Positions 8,356 through 16,910 of a stretch of 51,744 nt of DNA are shown here, piece by piece. The notes under the pieces were generated by a model that saw only the letters and a program-made list of their open reading frames with translations, did not search any database and had not been told where the DNA came from. Position 1 is the first letter of the stretch. Each line of letters starts with the position of its first letter. The translations under genes and the position numbers were made by a program. Origin of the DNA: Streptomyces silvae (lineage in GTDB: Bacteria; Actinomycetota; Actinomycetes; Streptomycetales; Streptomycetaceae); assembly GCF_016745505.1 (NCBI RefSeq), contig NZ_JAERUC010000005.1:1-51744 (forward strand). The letters run 5' to 3'.

Positions 8356-9639
8356 CTACGCGGGCGGGGTCGTTTCCTCCTGGATCACGGACTGCGCGAT
8401 CTCAAAGGCCGCGCCTGCCGCCGGGATGCCGCAGTAGACGGCGGTCTGGAGCAGCACCTCCTTGATCTCGACGGGGGTCAGCCCGTTGCGCAGGGCGGCC
8501 CTGACGTGCTGCGCGAGACCGCCCAGGTGCCCGGACGCGACGACCGCGGTGAGGGAGACACAGCTGCGGGACCTGCGGTCGAGGCCCTCCCGGCTCCAGA
8601 TCTCGCCCCAGGCATAGCGGGTGAGGAGGTCCTGGAAGTCCTCGGTGAAGCCGTCGGAGGCCGCCGTCGCCGCGTCCACGTGGGCGTCGCCCAGCACCTC
8701 GCGCCGGACCTTCATCCCCCGCTCGTACCGGTCGGCGCGCCCCGTCGGGGAGGCGTCCGGCAGGTCGACCGAGGCGGTGATCTCCGCGACGGGGACGACC
8801 GGGGCGAACGGGGCGGCGAAGCCCGGGTTCGGCGGCACGGGGATCGACGCCAGGGTGTCCTGCCAGGCGGTCGAGAAGTGCATCAGCAGCAGGTCGGTGA
8901 CGGCGGCCGGCTGCTCGACCGGGGCGAGGTGCGAGGCACCCGGTACGAGCGCGAGCCGGGCGTCCGGGATGCCGGCGACCAGGGTCCGGGCCTCGGCGGG
9001 ACCGGTGACCTTGTCCTCGGCACCGACCAGGACGAGAGTCGGGACACCGATGCGGGGCAGTTCCGTACGGATGTCGAAGGCGGCCAGGGCCTCGCAGGAG
9101 GCGATGTAGCAGCCCGGGTCGGTGGTGCGGACCATCTGGACGGCCCACTCGACGATGGCCGGCTGCGCGGCCGCGAACCCGGGGGTGAACCAGCGCTCCG
9201 GGGAGGTCCGGGCGATCGGCTCCAGGCCGTTGCTGCGGACGATCACCCCGCGCTGGCGGAACTCGTCGGCGGTGCCGAAGCGGGGCGACGCGGCGACGAG
9301 CGCCAGGGCTGCGACCCGGTGCGGGTGGCGCAGCGCGAGGTCGGCGCCGACGGCGCCGCCGATGGAGCAGCCCGCGTAGCCGAAGCGCTGGACGCCGACG
9401 CTGTCCAGGGTGGCGAGGAGCCGGTCGGCGAGGTCGCTGACCGCGGCGGCGGGGTGCGCGGGGGCTCCGCCGTGCCCGGGGAGGTCGTAGCGGAAGATCC
9501 GCCAGTGCTGGGAGAGCTCGGGTATCTGGCGGTCCCACATGTGCCAGGTGGTACCCAGAGACGGACCGATCACCAGGACCGGAGCGTCTTCTGGCCCGTC
9601 AAAGCGGTATTGCATAGTATTCGGTGGTGTCTCGGTCAC
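8356..9639 (-). CDS. pcaL: 3-oxoadipate enol-lactonase / 4-carboxymuconolactone decarboxylase, with element-derived 5' end
   Basis: About 427 residues from the GTG at 9639, which has AGAGGG nine bases upstream; a longer GTG start at 9663 and an ATG at 9615 are alternatives. The N-terminal alpha/beta-hydrolase domain has nucleophile AGCSIGG, oxyanion region GPSLGTTWH and late catalytic His in GASHLAPVEQP. The C-terminal domain is a carboxymuconolactone decarboxylase (GEIWSREGLDRRSRSCVSL; GLAQHVRAALRNGLTPVEIKEVLLQ). The fusion catalyses two consecutive steps of the protocatechuate branch of the beta-ketoadipate pathway. No other pca genes are nearby. Codons 5' of 9541 belong to the inserted element: this 24-codon segment recurs silently altered at 33785-33856, where the original 5' end now lies. 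The gene is therefore a host/element hybrid that probably still makes a working enzyme. Confidence 0.88.
   Translation of the reverse strand: MTETPPNTMQYRFDGPEDAPVLVIGPSLGTTWHMWDRQIPELSQHWRIFRYDLPGHGGAPAHPAAAVSDLADRLLATLDSVGVQRFGYAGCSIGGAVGADLALRHPHRVAALALVAASPRFGTADEFRQRGVIVRSNGLEPIARTSPERWFTPGFAAAQPAIVEWAVQMVRTTDPGCYIASCEALAAFDIRTELPRIGVPTLVLVGAEDKVTGPAEARTLVAGIPDARLALVPGASHLAPVEQPAAVTDLLLMHFSTAWQDTLASIPVPPNPGFAAPFAPVVPVAEITASVDLPDASPTGRADRYERGMKVRREVLGDAHVDAATAASDGFTEDFQDLLTRYAWGEIWSREGLDRRSRSCVSLTAVVASGHLGGLAQHVRAALRNGLTPVEIKEVLLQTAVYCGIPAAGAAFEIAQSVIQEETTPPA
9540..9612. repeat. attL: element-borne copy of the pcaL 5' codons
   Basis: The exact 13-bp core is 9540-9552. 9541-9612 encodes the 24 residues from Q-Y-R-F-D to T-T-W-H. 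Compared with 33785-33856, 14 codons differ, all at third positions and all synonymous. The third bases here are about half A/T, unlike the G/C-rich host copy, so this copy came with the element. Confidence 0.85.
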
Positions 9640-9964
9640 CCGGAAAACCCTCTCATCTGTCACGAGATGTCACATCGCCGGGGTGGACCTAGCCAGTCTC
9701 GGCTCTCTCACGATGCCAGCTCCGGCGCCGGGACCCTCAAGAGACCAGGTGTGGCTCACCGGCATGTGCCCGTCTCCGGGGTCATCTGGCGTGCCCTCCC
9801 CCAGGTGGCTCGAATTGAGCGACTTCCCACGTAGAATGCTTCGCCGCAGCCGGATGAGCCCTCCCGGACTCCTGCCGACCACAACCAAGAGCCGGACTCC
9901 GAATCCACCTCAATCTTGCCGGCTATTCGGCTCGGCGAGACGCTCGGCATGCAGACCGCGTGGC

Positions 9965-10150
9965 TCACGCTTGCCACTCTTCCGCAGCCCCGTGCAGGCC
10001 GTCCCACGTGGTTGCGGTCCCTCGAAGATCCTCTACATCCGGCTTGACATACCACCGCTTGGTCGTGCTGATATTCGCATGCCCGCCCATCGCGCGAGGA
10101 CGTGGTCGGGCACGCCGTTGTGGGCCAGGAAAGTGAAGCACGACGAACAA
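9965..10150 (-). pseudogene. C-terminal relic of a tyrosine recombinase (integrase)
   Basis: The end of the frame reads GGHANISTTKRWYVKPDVEDLR and closes GLHGAAEEWQA before a stop at 9965. This is the last catalytic block of tyrosine integrases, with the conserved His of GHANI and the nucleophilic Tyr of KRWY. Just upstream in another frame is FLAHNGVPDHVLARWAG, the segment that normally leads directly into it, so a frameshift separates them near 10080. Everything 5' of about 10150 (core-binding domain, both Arg motifs) is missing. Its position about 350 bases from attL is where an element's own integrase would be expected. Confidence 0.75.
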
Positions 10151-10168
10151 GCCAGTAGAGGACGCCCA

Positions 10169-10687
10169 GTGCAACCCATCGCTGAATACACTGCCAGTGC
10201 ACACCCCGATCGGTGTTCGGTGGAGATCTACGATGCCGATGCCTACCTGGCGGACGAGGCAGCGATGAAGGCGTCACGGGTACAGGTGGTATCCGGAAAT
10301 GGATACCACCTGTACGTTCACAGCCTTCAGTCCGACATTCAAGTGGGAGTGCGGATCCGTATCTGGCCCATGGCGCGGGATGTTCCCGGTCAGGCCGAAG
10401 GATTCACGCCTGTCTCCCTAGAGTCCGAGACTGGAATCCTCGTCATCGGTCAGCTCGGTCTCGGACCGGCCGGGGAAATGGAGCTGCCCCGTGCGGGATT
10501 GTACGAAGGAATCGCTTCGTGGACGGGTAGAGAGGCGGTTGCTGCCTACCATGACGACATTCTTCGGCAGATCGACGACGATTGGGGAGTCGAAGAGATC
10601 TCCGGCGCCTGGCGGGGGTGCCCCATCACCGAGGAATACGTGCTCGATCTGTCCTTCTCTCGCCCGTCTACGCCGGATGAGGATTGA
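10169..10687 (+). CDS. Hypothetical protein containing a 15-bp perfect hairpin in its coding sequence
   Basis: 172 residues from a GTG start preceded by AGAGGA seven bases away; the longer upstream reading crosses the integrase relic and pcaL and is not credible. The protein is soluble and acidic (SVEIYDADAYLADEAAMK; DDDWGVEEISGAWRGCPITEEY). I do not recognise a family. Codon use is less G/C-biased than the flanking core genes, consistent with residence in the element. An exact inverted repeat (10280-10315) encodes residues around VQVVSGNGYHLYV. Confidence 0.6.
   Translation: MQPIAEYTASAHPDRCSVEIYDADAYLADEAAMKASRVQVVSGNGYHLYVHSLQSDIQVGVRIRIWPMARDVPGQAEGFTPVSLESETGILVIGQLGLGPAGEMELPRAGLYEGIASWTGREAVAAYHDDILRQIDDDWGVEEISGAWRGCPITEEYVLDLSFSRPSTPDED
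10280..10315. repeat. Perfect inverted repeat, 15-bp arms and 6-base loop
   Basis: The arm GTACAGGTGGTATCC (10280-10294) is followed by GGAAAT and the exact reverse complement (10301-10315). It lies inside an apparently intact coding frame. There is no T-tract after it, so it is not a typical terminator. Confidence 0.9.
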
Positions 10688-10819
10688 CCGGCGGGCGACC
10701 CGGCGACGGCGGACCCCGGTTGGGTCGCCGGAGTCGCTCGGGTGACGGGCCGTGAAGCGCAATGAGCGAGGCCCTCGGGCTGTTGATCGAGATGTCTGAC
10801 ATCTCCATCACGTTGCTCG

Positions 10820-11409
10820 GGGGCACCGTTGGTTGTCCAACCTGCCGCACTCGGCCTGCCGCATGCACTCGTGGAGTGGGCCACCAGGCTGTCGTCACCC
10901 GCGAGAACGCCCGGCGCTCCAAGTTCCGGGTTCGGGATCAGCGAGTCCAGCGCCCACGCGTACTCCATCGCGGTCGCCGACCTGCTCGCCGAACACGCAC
11001 CAGACCTGCTGAAGATACTGGGCGAGCACGAACCCGAGATTTCGACCTACTCGACGGCACCTCGCCGAGCGTGACCGGATTGGTGACGGCGGTCGGCTGC
11101 TGTGGCTCTCGCCCACTCTGCCGGGCCGCATGCACCGAATCATCCGGATCTGCGAATGCCAGCGCGCCCCCATCCCGGCTGGTCTCGCCTACCAAAGCAC
11201 TGGACCGTGGCTGACCACGGCATGAAACGCATGCCCTTGCAGGGACTCACCCCCACCGAAAAGTCCCGAAATCAGGCGCTGGTCGCGAGCGCCTGTCGAA
11301 CGCGGCGTTGCGAGGCTGAGCCCTGGCACATCTTCCGCAGGTCCCGATGCAGGTCCACCGCATGACATCAATCGCCGAGGCCATCCTCCCCCTGGAGCGG
11401 CAACGCTGA
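10820..11409 (+). pseudogene. IS5-family transposase relic
   Basis: Pieces of a Streptomyces IS5-type DDE transposase appear in order across three frames: LPHALVEWATRL, GFGISESSAHAYS, LAEHAPDLLKILGEHEPE, DLLDGT (first catalytic Asp region), LLWLSPTLPGRMH, GLTPTEKSRNQAL, WHIFRRSRC and MTSIAEAILPLERQR before a TGA at 11407. The spacing is shorter than a full gene, and the CDRxGDGRAD segment after DLLDGT is lost. No single frame covers it. A 17-bp palindrome at 10788-10804 just upstream may be a trace of the insertion-sequence end. Confidence 0.75.
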
Positions 11410-11435
11410 AGAGGCTCATTGATGGAGCCCAAAGG

Positions 11436-12608
11436 TTACGCTCCTCCCTCCGGCCGGTGCTGACGGGGAACACTGGGAGCGATGATCACGGGAATGCCGA
11501 GGTCGACGACGGTGCTGGTGGGCGTCGGCCGAGTTGGGTGCGCTTCTCCTCTGCTCCGGCAAGACTGACCTGAAGCCCTTCCCACTCGCCGAACCATTTT
11601 TTCACGCTCGGCCTCGGCGATGCGGGCAAGGAGGTTGTCGCGGATCTCAACGAGACGGTCACGCTGGGCGGGGTCGGGCCACGGCATCGGGCAGCGGACG
11701 CAGGCATGTTCGTGAATGCAGGGGGTGCCGAACGCGCGTCCGCATGCTCCGATGGAGACTTTGCGCCGCTCGAAGTGGCCGAGGAACTCTTGCCATTCCC
11801 CGTCGGTGGGAACGCGGTATTCCTCGCTCGGGCGGGGGACCGGCGGCGGGCGAGGAAGGCCATGTGCGCCTGGATTGCCTCTTCGCGACAACGCGCAGTC
11901 CTCACCACGGATGCGTCGCTGGAACAGCAGCGGGGCCAGCTCCTGCCACGCACATTCGCGGCGGTCGTAGGAGCGGACCAAGGGAACGGCGCCCGTGGCC
12001 TCCCGGGCGCGGCAGATGATCGCGCTCAGGACGTCGGCGAGCTCAGGGCTGACCAGCAGCAACCTCTCGGTATCCGTCTTGGACGGGACGATCTGCAGCA
12101 GGGGGACGAGTTCACCGGTGGCGGGCAGCCGGTATTGGACAGGCTGGCTGAGTTCCAGCAGTTCCTCGATGCGGATGCCGGTGGCCCGCAGGACCTCGAC
12201 CACGGCCCAGGTCCAGAAGGCCCTCTCCTCTTCGAGTCCCAGATCGCGGCGCTTTCCGGTGGACGGGTTCTCGGCCCAGACCCTGCCGGCCGTTCCGTGC
12301 GGAACCACAGCGCGTTCGAGTTGCTGACCGGCAGCGGTGAACACCTCGCCGGGGGCGGCATGCCGGGCGGCTTCCAGTAGCGCGGCAGCGTCCTGGCGGC
12401 GCTGGTCGACCGTGCGGACACGCATCGGCAGTACCGGCAGGCCCTCGCGGGTGCGAGCGTCCATCCTCGCCTTGCGCCGCCGTTGTACTTTGCGGTTCTC
12501 CAGCTCGTCAGCCCTCACCGGGCTTGGTGCCACCCACGGGCCTCGGTGCTCTCCTCGAAACCTGAGGCGCTCGACTAATCCGAACTGCCGCATAAGGCTC
12601 AAAGACAC
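11436..12608 (-). pseudogene. Tyrosine recombinase pseudogene lacking the catalytic core
   Basis: The frame is open for 390 codons, but the homology is broken. The N-terminal part keeps EVLRATGIRIEELLELSQ (first catalytic Arg) and IVPSKTDTERLLLVSPELADVL. After FQRRIRGEDCALSR the sequence jumps to the family's C-terminal zinc-finger-like tail (EEYRVPTDGEWQEFLGHFERRK; CGRAFGTPCIHEHACVRCP). The HxxR and GHxxxxTTxxY blocks are deleted, and short frameshifts follow: AIQAHMAFLARRR and WFGEWEGLQVSLAGAEEK are in other frames. The product could not cut DNA. I recall this large integrase family from Streptomyces elements. It appears distinct from the integrase relic at 9965. Confidence 0.78.
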
Positions 12609-12727
12609 CCATCAGCAGTGGAGGAGCCATTCGCGCAGGTCAGCAGCCCATCATATGGCCATTGCGGCAGTCCACGGCGCTCGCTGGTCCCTTCCGGGAC
12701 GCCTGGCAGCCCGCGGAGGAAGCAGCG

Positions 12728-13285
12728 TTACACCCCCTCCCAACCGGTCAGACATTCTGGACGGCCTACTTCGGTCGGGACCCACAACCCTGGTCTCAGC
12801 CCGCCCGGATCACGGTCGCACGTGGTCCTGGGCAGAAGGGGTAGAGGCATTCTGCATCCGTGGACGGCACGGTCCATCAATCCCTGGGCCCGCCGAGGTG
12901 GGTGCGAAGGTGAGTGGGTAGCGACCACCACGGTGGTCGCAGATCGGGAGGGCACATGACCCCACTGGGCGAGCAGCACGGCATCGCGCAGAAGGAGGAA
13001 GAGAAGCGGGAAGGGAAGGGAAGCGGGAACGACCGCATAGGGCCACCCGGTTCTGTCGACGACCAGCAGTGCGGGAAGCCGACGCTCAGCCATCACCTGC
13101 AGGGCAGCCGACGCCTCATCGTCCACGGTGCAAGACATGTACGGCGCTGCCAGATCACCAGCAAGCACAGTTGACTCCACAGCTCCCGCCGAGATCAAGT
13201 CCAACACGGCACTGTGCGCTCGTGCAGCAACCGCCGCAGGTCGGGAACGACCGGATCGACCCCAGCCGCCAGCTCTCCCCAACAT
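12728..13285 (-). pseudogene. CBS-domain protein remnant
   Basis: The middle of this 185-codon frame (about 13020-13190) reads VLAGDLAAPYMSCTVDDEASAALQVMAERRLPALLVVDR, then PYAVVPAS, matching the first half of a CBS domain as found in Streptomyces CBS proteins that bind adenosyl ligands. The sequence then becomes hydrophobic and Pro/Arg-rich with no resemblance to a second CBS half, and no good start with a ribosome site is visible. I read it as a truncated gene; an intact unknown protein is possible but less likely. Confidence 0.4.
12921..12940. repeat. 20-bp palindrome
   Basis: GCGACCACC and GGTGGTCGC are exact 9-bp arms around a 2-base centre. It lies in the degraded 3' part of the CBS-like frame. 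The form is that of a protein-binding site, but no gene start is close enough to assign it. Confidence 0.5.
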
Positions 13286-13316
13286 GCCTTACGCGCCTTG
13301 CAGCCTTGCAGCCTTG

Positions 13317-13742
13317 CTACATGTGCCCACGGAACGGAAAACCCGGATAAATGTATCCCGGCCCCCAAAAAGGTGCATAGCCGTAGTAGCCGTAGACGCT
13401 GGCGTAGTAGTCCGGATTTTCTGCGAGTTCGGGATTATAGACAGGAGCGTTCGCAACGCGTTCGCGTGCCTGGTCGATGAAGACCTGGTCTTCGGTCACC
13501 CGCGTCACGGCGTCCACGGGAATGAACGACTTGGTCTCTCCGAACCCGAGGAACCCGCCGTGCGCCACGAGTAGAAAGCGGACTTTGCGTTCCGACTCGT
13601 CGACGAGGAGGTCTTCGATCTTTCCGACATCGTCGCCATCGGTGCCCGTGACCTTACGACCGCGAACGTCCTCGTCGGGAGACTCGACGGTCTGCCCGGA
13701 ATCACTGAGCTTACTGAGAATAGGTGCAGCGCTGTCCGACAT
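13317..13742 (-). CDS. PRC-barrel domain protein
   Basis: 141 residues from ATG 13742, with a GAGGAG ribosome site seven bases upstream; the longer frame adds an unlikely N-terminus. The PRC-barrel occupies about residues 25-95: VRGRKVTGTDGDDVGKIEDLLVD, then RKVRFLLVAHGGFLGFG and SFIPVDAVTRV. These small beta-barrels occur in photosynthetic reaction-centre H subunits and in stress or RNA-associated proteins. The tail is Tyr/Gly/Pro-rich (YYASVYGYYGYAPFWGPG) and probably disordered. It lies on the same strand as the nuo operon, 238 bases after nuoN, so co-transcription is possible but not shown. Confidence 0.82.
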   Translation of the reverse strand: MSDSAAPILSKLSDSGQTVESPDEDVRGRKVTGTDGDDVGKIEDLLVDESERKVRFLLVAHGGFLGFGETKSFIPVDAVTRVTEDQVFIDQARERVANAPVYNPELAENPDYYASVYGYYGYAPFWGPGYIYPGFPFRGHM

Positions 13743-13980
13743 AAGGGAACTCCTCTCATTGCGGGCCGGCGCCCCGTACCGACGGCTGTCCCTGCGCATT
13801 GGCCGTGCAGATGTCACCTTGAAGTGCGGCAACGGCTACCGCTTACCCGACACGCTGAGGAGCATTCAGGGCACTGGGGCCGCCGCAACAGCGACTCCGG
13901 GGATGAAGGAGATTGAGCCCGCACCGGCATGGTCGCGCCGAAAGACCGCAGTCGGCGTTCGACGGATGCGCTTGGTTCCG

Positions 13981-15402
13981 TCACGGCAGCAGGTTTCCCA
14001 TTCCGTAGGGAAGCACGGCTCCACCCGCGAGGCCGAGGGCGAGGGCGATTACTCCGGCGGTGCAGGCGGTGGCGGCTGCCCAGCAGCCGAAGACGGCCTG
14101 GGCCGGTGCGGGTCCCGGGTTGGCATGGGTGAAGAGGGGGGCCAGCCAGCGCAGGTAGTAGAAGAGGGAGGCGACGGTGTTGGCTACGGCGAGGACTGCG
14201 AGCCAGGTGTAGCCACCGTCGATGGTGGCGCTGAAGATCTCCAGTTTGCCGAGGAAGATGCCGGTGGGTGGGGTGCCGACCAGGCCGAGGAGGCAGACGA
14301 CGAGGACGGCTGCGAGACCCGGTTGGCGGTGGGCGAGGCCGCGGTAGTCCTTCAGGTGACGTGCGGCGGGGAGTGCGGTGACGACGGCGAAGGCGCCGAG
14401 GTTCGTTGCGGCGTAGGCGGCCAGGTAGAACAGCAGGCTCTGTTGGGCGAGGTCGGTGCGGGTGGCCACGGCGAGGGCCATGAGGAGGTAACCGACCTGG
14501 CTGATGGTGGAGTAGGCGAGTAGGCGTCTGGCGGAGGTCTGGAAGAAGGCCGCCAGGTTGCCGAGCGTCATGGTGACGGCGGCCAGGACCGCCAGGAGCA
14601 GCGGCCAGTTGACGTCGCTGTCGGGCAAGGCTTGGTGAAGCAGGCGGTAGCCGGCGATCAGTGCGCCGATCTTGGGCAGGGTGGTGACGTACGCGGCGAC
14701 CGGGGCGGGTGCGCCGTCGGTTACGTCGGGGACCCAGAAGTGGGCGGGTACGGCCCCGGCCTTGAACAGCAGCCCCGCCAGAACGGCCACCAGAGCGACG
14801 GCGACAAGGCCGTAGGGAGCGTCGGGCAGTGCGTGGCGCAGTTCGCGGTAGAGGGTGGAGTGGCCGGCGCCGTAGAACAGGGCGGCCCCAGCGAGCATGG
14901 TGGTGCCGAGGAGGGCGCCCATGAGGTAGTACTTCAGGGCTGCTTCGGTGCCGGAGTTGTCTTTGGTGAAGGCGGCCAGGGCGTAGGCGGGGATGCTGGC
15001 GAGGAGGTAGGCGGCGAACAGCATCAGCAGGTCGTTCGCGCCGAGGAGGGCGAGGGTGCCCGCGCCGGTCAGCAGGAGCAGGACCCAGTACTCGGTTTCG
15101 CGTTTGTGGCCTTGTACGGTCTCCACCGACATGGTGATCACCAGCAGCAGGGCCCCCAGAACAGTGAGGCGGCCGGCGTTGGTGGCGGTGTCGACGGCGA
15201 AGGCGTTCGAGAAGACGGTCTGTTCGCGGCCGGTGGCCATGGTGATGCTCGTGGCGGCCAGGCCGGCGGTGCAGGCCGCGGCGGCGAGGACGGCGACGAT
15301 CCATTGGCGGCGGCGTGGCAGCCAGGAACCTGCCAGCAGGCCGATCACGGCGGCGCCGAGCAGGGCCAGTTCGGGGATGAGGGCGGCGAGGTTCTCGTTC
15401 AC
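13981..15402 (-). CDS. nuoN: Complex I-like subunit NuoN
   Basis: A 473-residue antiporter-like membrane subunit with about fourteen predicted helices, slightly short for the family. The conserved Lys in GLLFKAGAVPAHFWVPDVTDG and the Pro-containing LLAYSTISQVGY block are present. The TM5 glutamate (E133 in E. coli NuoN, LGIELISLP) is replaced: the aligned segment is FAAYLLASIP, giving Leu133. It is the last gene of the eight-gene operon and overlaps nuoM by four bases. In complex I this subunit lines one proton half-channel; loss of the Glu suggests altered or absent pumping at this site. Confidence 0.85.
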   Translation of the reverse strand: MNENLAALIPELALLGAAVIGLLAGSWLPRRRQWIVAVLAAAACTAGLAATSITMATGREQTVFSNAFAVDTATNAGRLTVLGALLLVITMSVETVQGHKRETEYWVLLLLTGAGTLALLGANDLLMLFAAYLLASIPAYALAAFTKDNSGTEAALKYYLMGALLGTTMLAGAALFYGAGHSTLYRELRHALPDAPYGLVAVALVAVLAGLLFKAGAVPAHFWVPDVTDGAPAPVAAYVTTLPKIGALIAGYRLLHQALPDSDVNWPLLLAVLAAVTMTLGNLAAFFQTSARRLLAYSTISQVGYLLMALAVATRTDLAQQSLLFYLAAYAATNLGAFAVVTALPAARHLKDYRGLAHRQPGLAAVLVVCLLGLVGTPPTGIFLGKLEIFSATIDGGYTWLAVLAVANTVASLFYYLRWLAPLFTHANPGPAPAQAVFGCWAAATACTAGVIALALGLAGGAVLPYGMGNLLP

Positions 15403-16904
15403 CGCGCCACCAGATCGGTCACGGTCCGGCTGGCGGGCTCGATGACATCAAGCAGCCAGCGCGGCGCGATGCCGATCACCAGTGCCAGGGCCAGCAGCGC
15501 GATGCTGGAGACCGCTTCCCTGCCCTTCAAATCACCGAAGCCGGTGGTGTGCACTGACGGGGGCAGGCGTGGGGCGCCGAGGAGCATGGCGCGCAGCGCG
15601 CGGAGGAACAGGGCGGCGGTGATGAGGATGCCGGTCACGGCGATCGCGGTGGCGATGGCCTGGGAGGCGAGGGAGCCGGTGAAGATCTGGAACTCGGCGA
15701 TGAACCCGGAGAAGCCTGGAATGCCGAGGCTGGCGAATGCGGCGATGCCGGTGACGGCCGCGAAGCGGGGCGCGTGGGCGGCCAGGCCGGAGTAGGCGTC
15801 GATTTCGTAGGTCTGTCCGCGGTCGTACAGGACGCCGGCGAGCAGGAACAGGGCGCCTGTGATCAGGCCGTGGCTGACCATCTGGGTGACCGCGCCGGTG
15901 ACGGCCAGGGAGCGGGCCTGGGCGTCGGTGCCGGCCAGGGCCCCGGCCGCGCCGACGGCCAGGATGATGTAGCCCATGTGGTTGACCGAGGTGTAGGCGA
16001 TCATGCGTTTGAAGTCGGTCTGTGCGAGCGCGACCAGTGCTCCGTAGACGACGGAGACGACGCCGACGATCACGATGGCCAAGGCGTAGTGGCGCCAACT
16101 GCCGGGCAGCAGCGGCATCGCGATGCGGACGAAACCGTAGGTGCCCATTTTCAGCAGGACCGCTGCCAGAATCGCCGACCCGGCGGCGGGGGCCTCGGTG
16201 TGGGCGGGCGGCAGCCATGTGTGGAAGGGAACGGCCGGGGTCTTGACGGCCATTCCCACGCCGATCGCCAGCAGCACCAGGCTCGCATACACACCGTGCC
16301 CGGCGAGCGGGTTGGTACGGGTGAGGTCGACGATGTCGAAGGTGTGCGGGTCGGCGGCCAGGTAGAGGCCGATGAAGCCGAGCAGCAGGGCGAGCGAGCC
16401 GATGAAGGTGTAGAGGAAGAACTTCAGCGCCGCCGCCCGGGCGCGCTCGCCGTGTCCCCAGCCGGCGATGACGAAGAACATGCCGACGATGGAAAGGTCG
16501 AAGAAGACGAAGAACAGGATCAGATCGAGGGCGATGAACAGTCCGAGACTCGCCGTCTGCAAGAAGAGGAACAGGCAAACGTACGGTCGAACGCGGCTCG
16601 ACTCGCGCAGCGAGTACACCGCGACGGCGAGGAACAGTACGCACGTCAGAGCGACCAGCGGCAGGGAAAGACCGTCGATGCCCACGTGATAGCTCACCCC
16701 CGCGCCGGGAATCCAGCGGACCCGCTGCTCGTACTGCATCCCGCCCTGGGAATCGAATCCCGCCCACAACGCGGTGATCAGAGCGAGTTCGACGGCGGCG
16801 GTGGTGATCCACACCCACAGGTACGCCCGCTCGGGGAACCTGCCGGGCAGCAGCATCAGCGCCACGCACACCAACAGCGGCAGGAACGTCACAACACTCA
16901 GCAC
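15399..16904 (-). CDS. nuoM: Complex I-like subunit NuoM
   Basis: A 501-residue antiporter-like subunit of normal length with about fourteen helices. The channel lysine region is kept (GMAVKTPAVPFHTWLPPAHTEAP), as are MIAYTSVNHMGY and VTQMVSHGLITGALFL. The TM5 glutamate, which is WEMM in E. coli NuoM, is Asp136 here (LFFVFFDLSIVGMFF): conservative but unusual. The start is six bases after the nuoL stop and the end overlaps nuoN. Membrane-integral; proposed to move protons or cations. Confidence 0.9.
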   Translation of the reverse strand: MLSVVTFLPLLVCVALMLLPGRFPERAYLWVWITTAAVELALITALWAGFDSQGGMQYEQRVRWIPGAGVSYHVGIDGLSLPLVALTCVLFLAVAVYSLRESSRVRPYVCLFLFLQTASLGLFIALDLILFFVFFDLSIVGMFFVIAGWGHGERARAAALKFFLYTFIGSLALLLGFIGLYLAADPHTFDIVDLTRTNPLAGHGVYASLVLLAIGVGMAVKTPAVPFHTWLPPAHTEAPAAGSAILAAVLLKMGTYGFVRIAMPLLPGSWRHYALAIVIVGVVSVVYGALVALAQTDFKRMIAYTSVNHMGYIILAVGAAGALAGTDAQARSLAVTGAVTQMVSHGLITGALFLLAGVLYDRGQTYEIDAYSGLAAHAPRFAAVTGIAAFASLGIPGFSGFIAEFQIFTGSLASQAIATAIAVTGILITAALFLRALRAMLLGAPRLPPSVHTTGFGDLKGREAVSSIALLALALVIGIAPRWLLDVIEPASRTVTDLVAR

Positions 16905-16910
16905 AGGGGA

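Noticed and set aside
7732..9834. 700-codon plus-strand frame
   Set aside because: Antisense to the MBL hydrolase and pcaL; composition is shadow-like.
9400..9960. tRNA gene as the integration target
   Set aside because: No tRNA-like cloverleaf or T-loop sequence at either end; the duplicated sequence is pcaL coding DNA.
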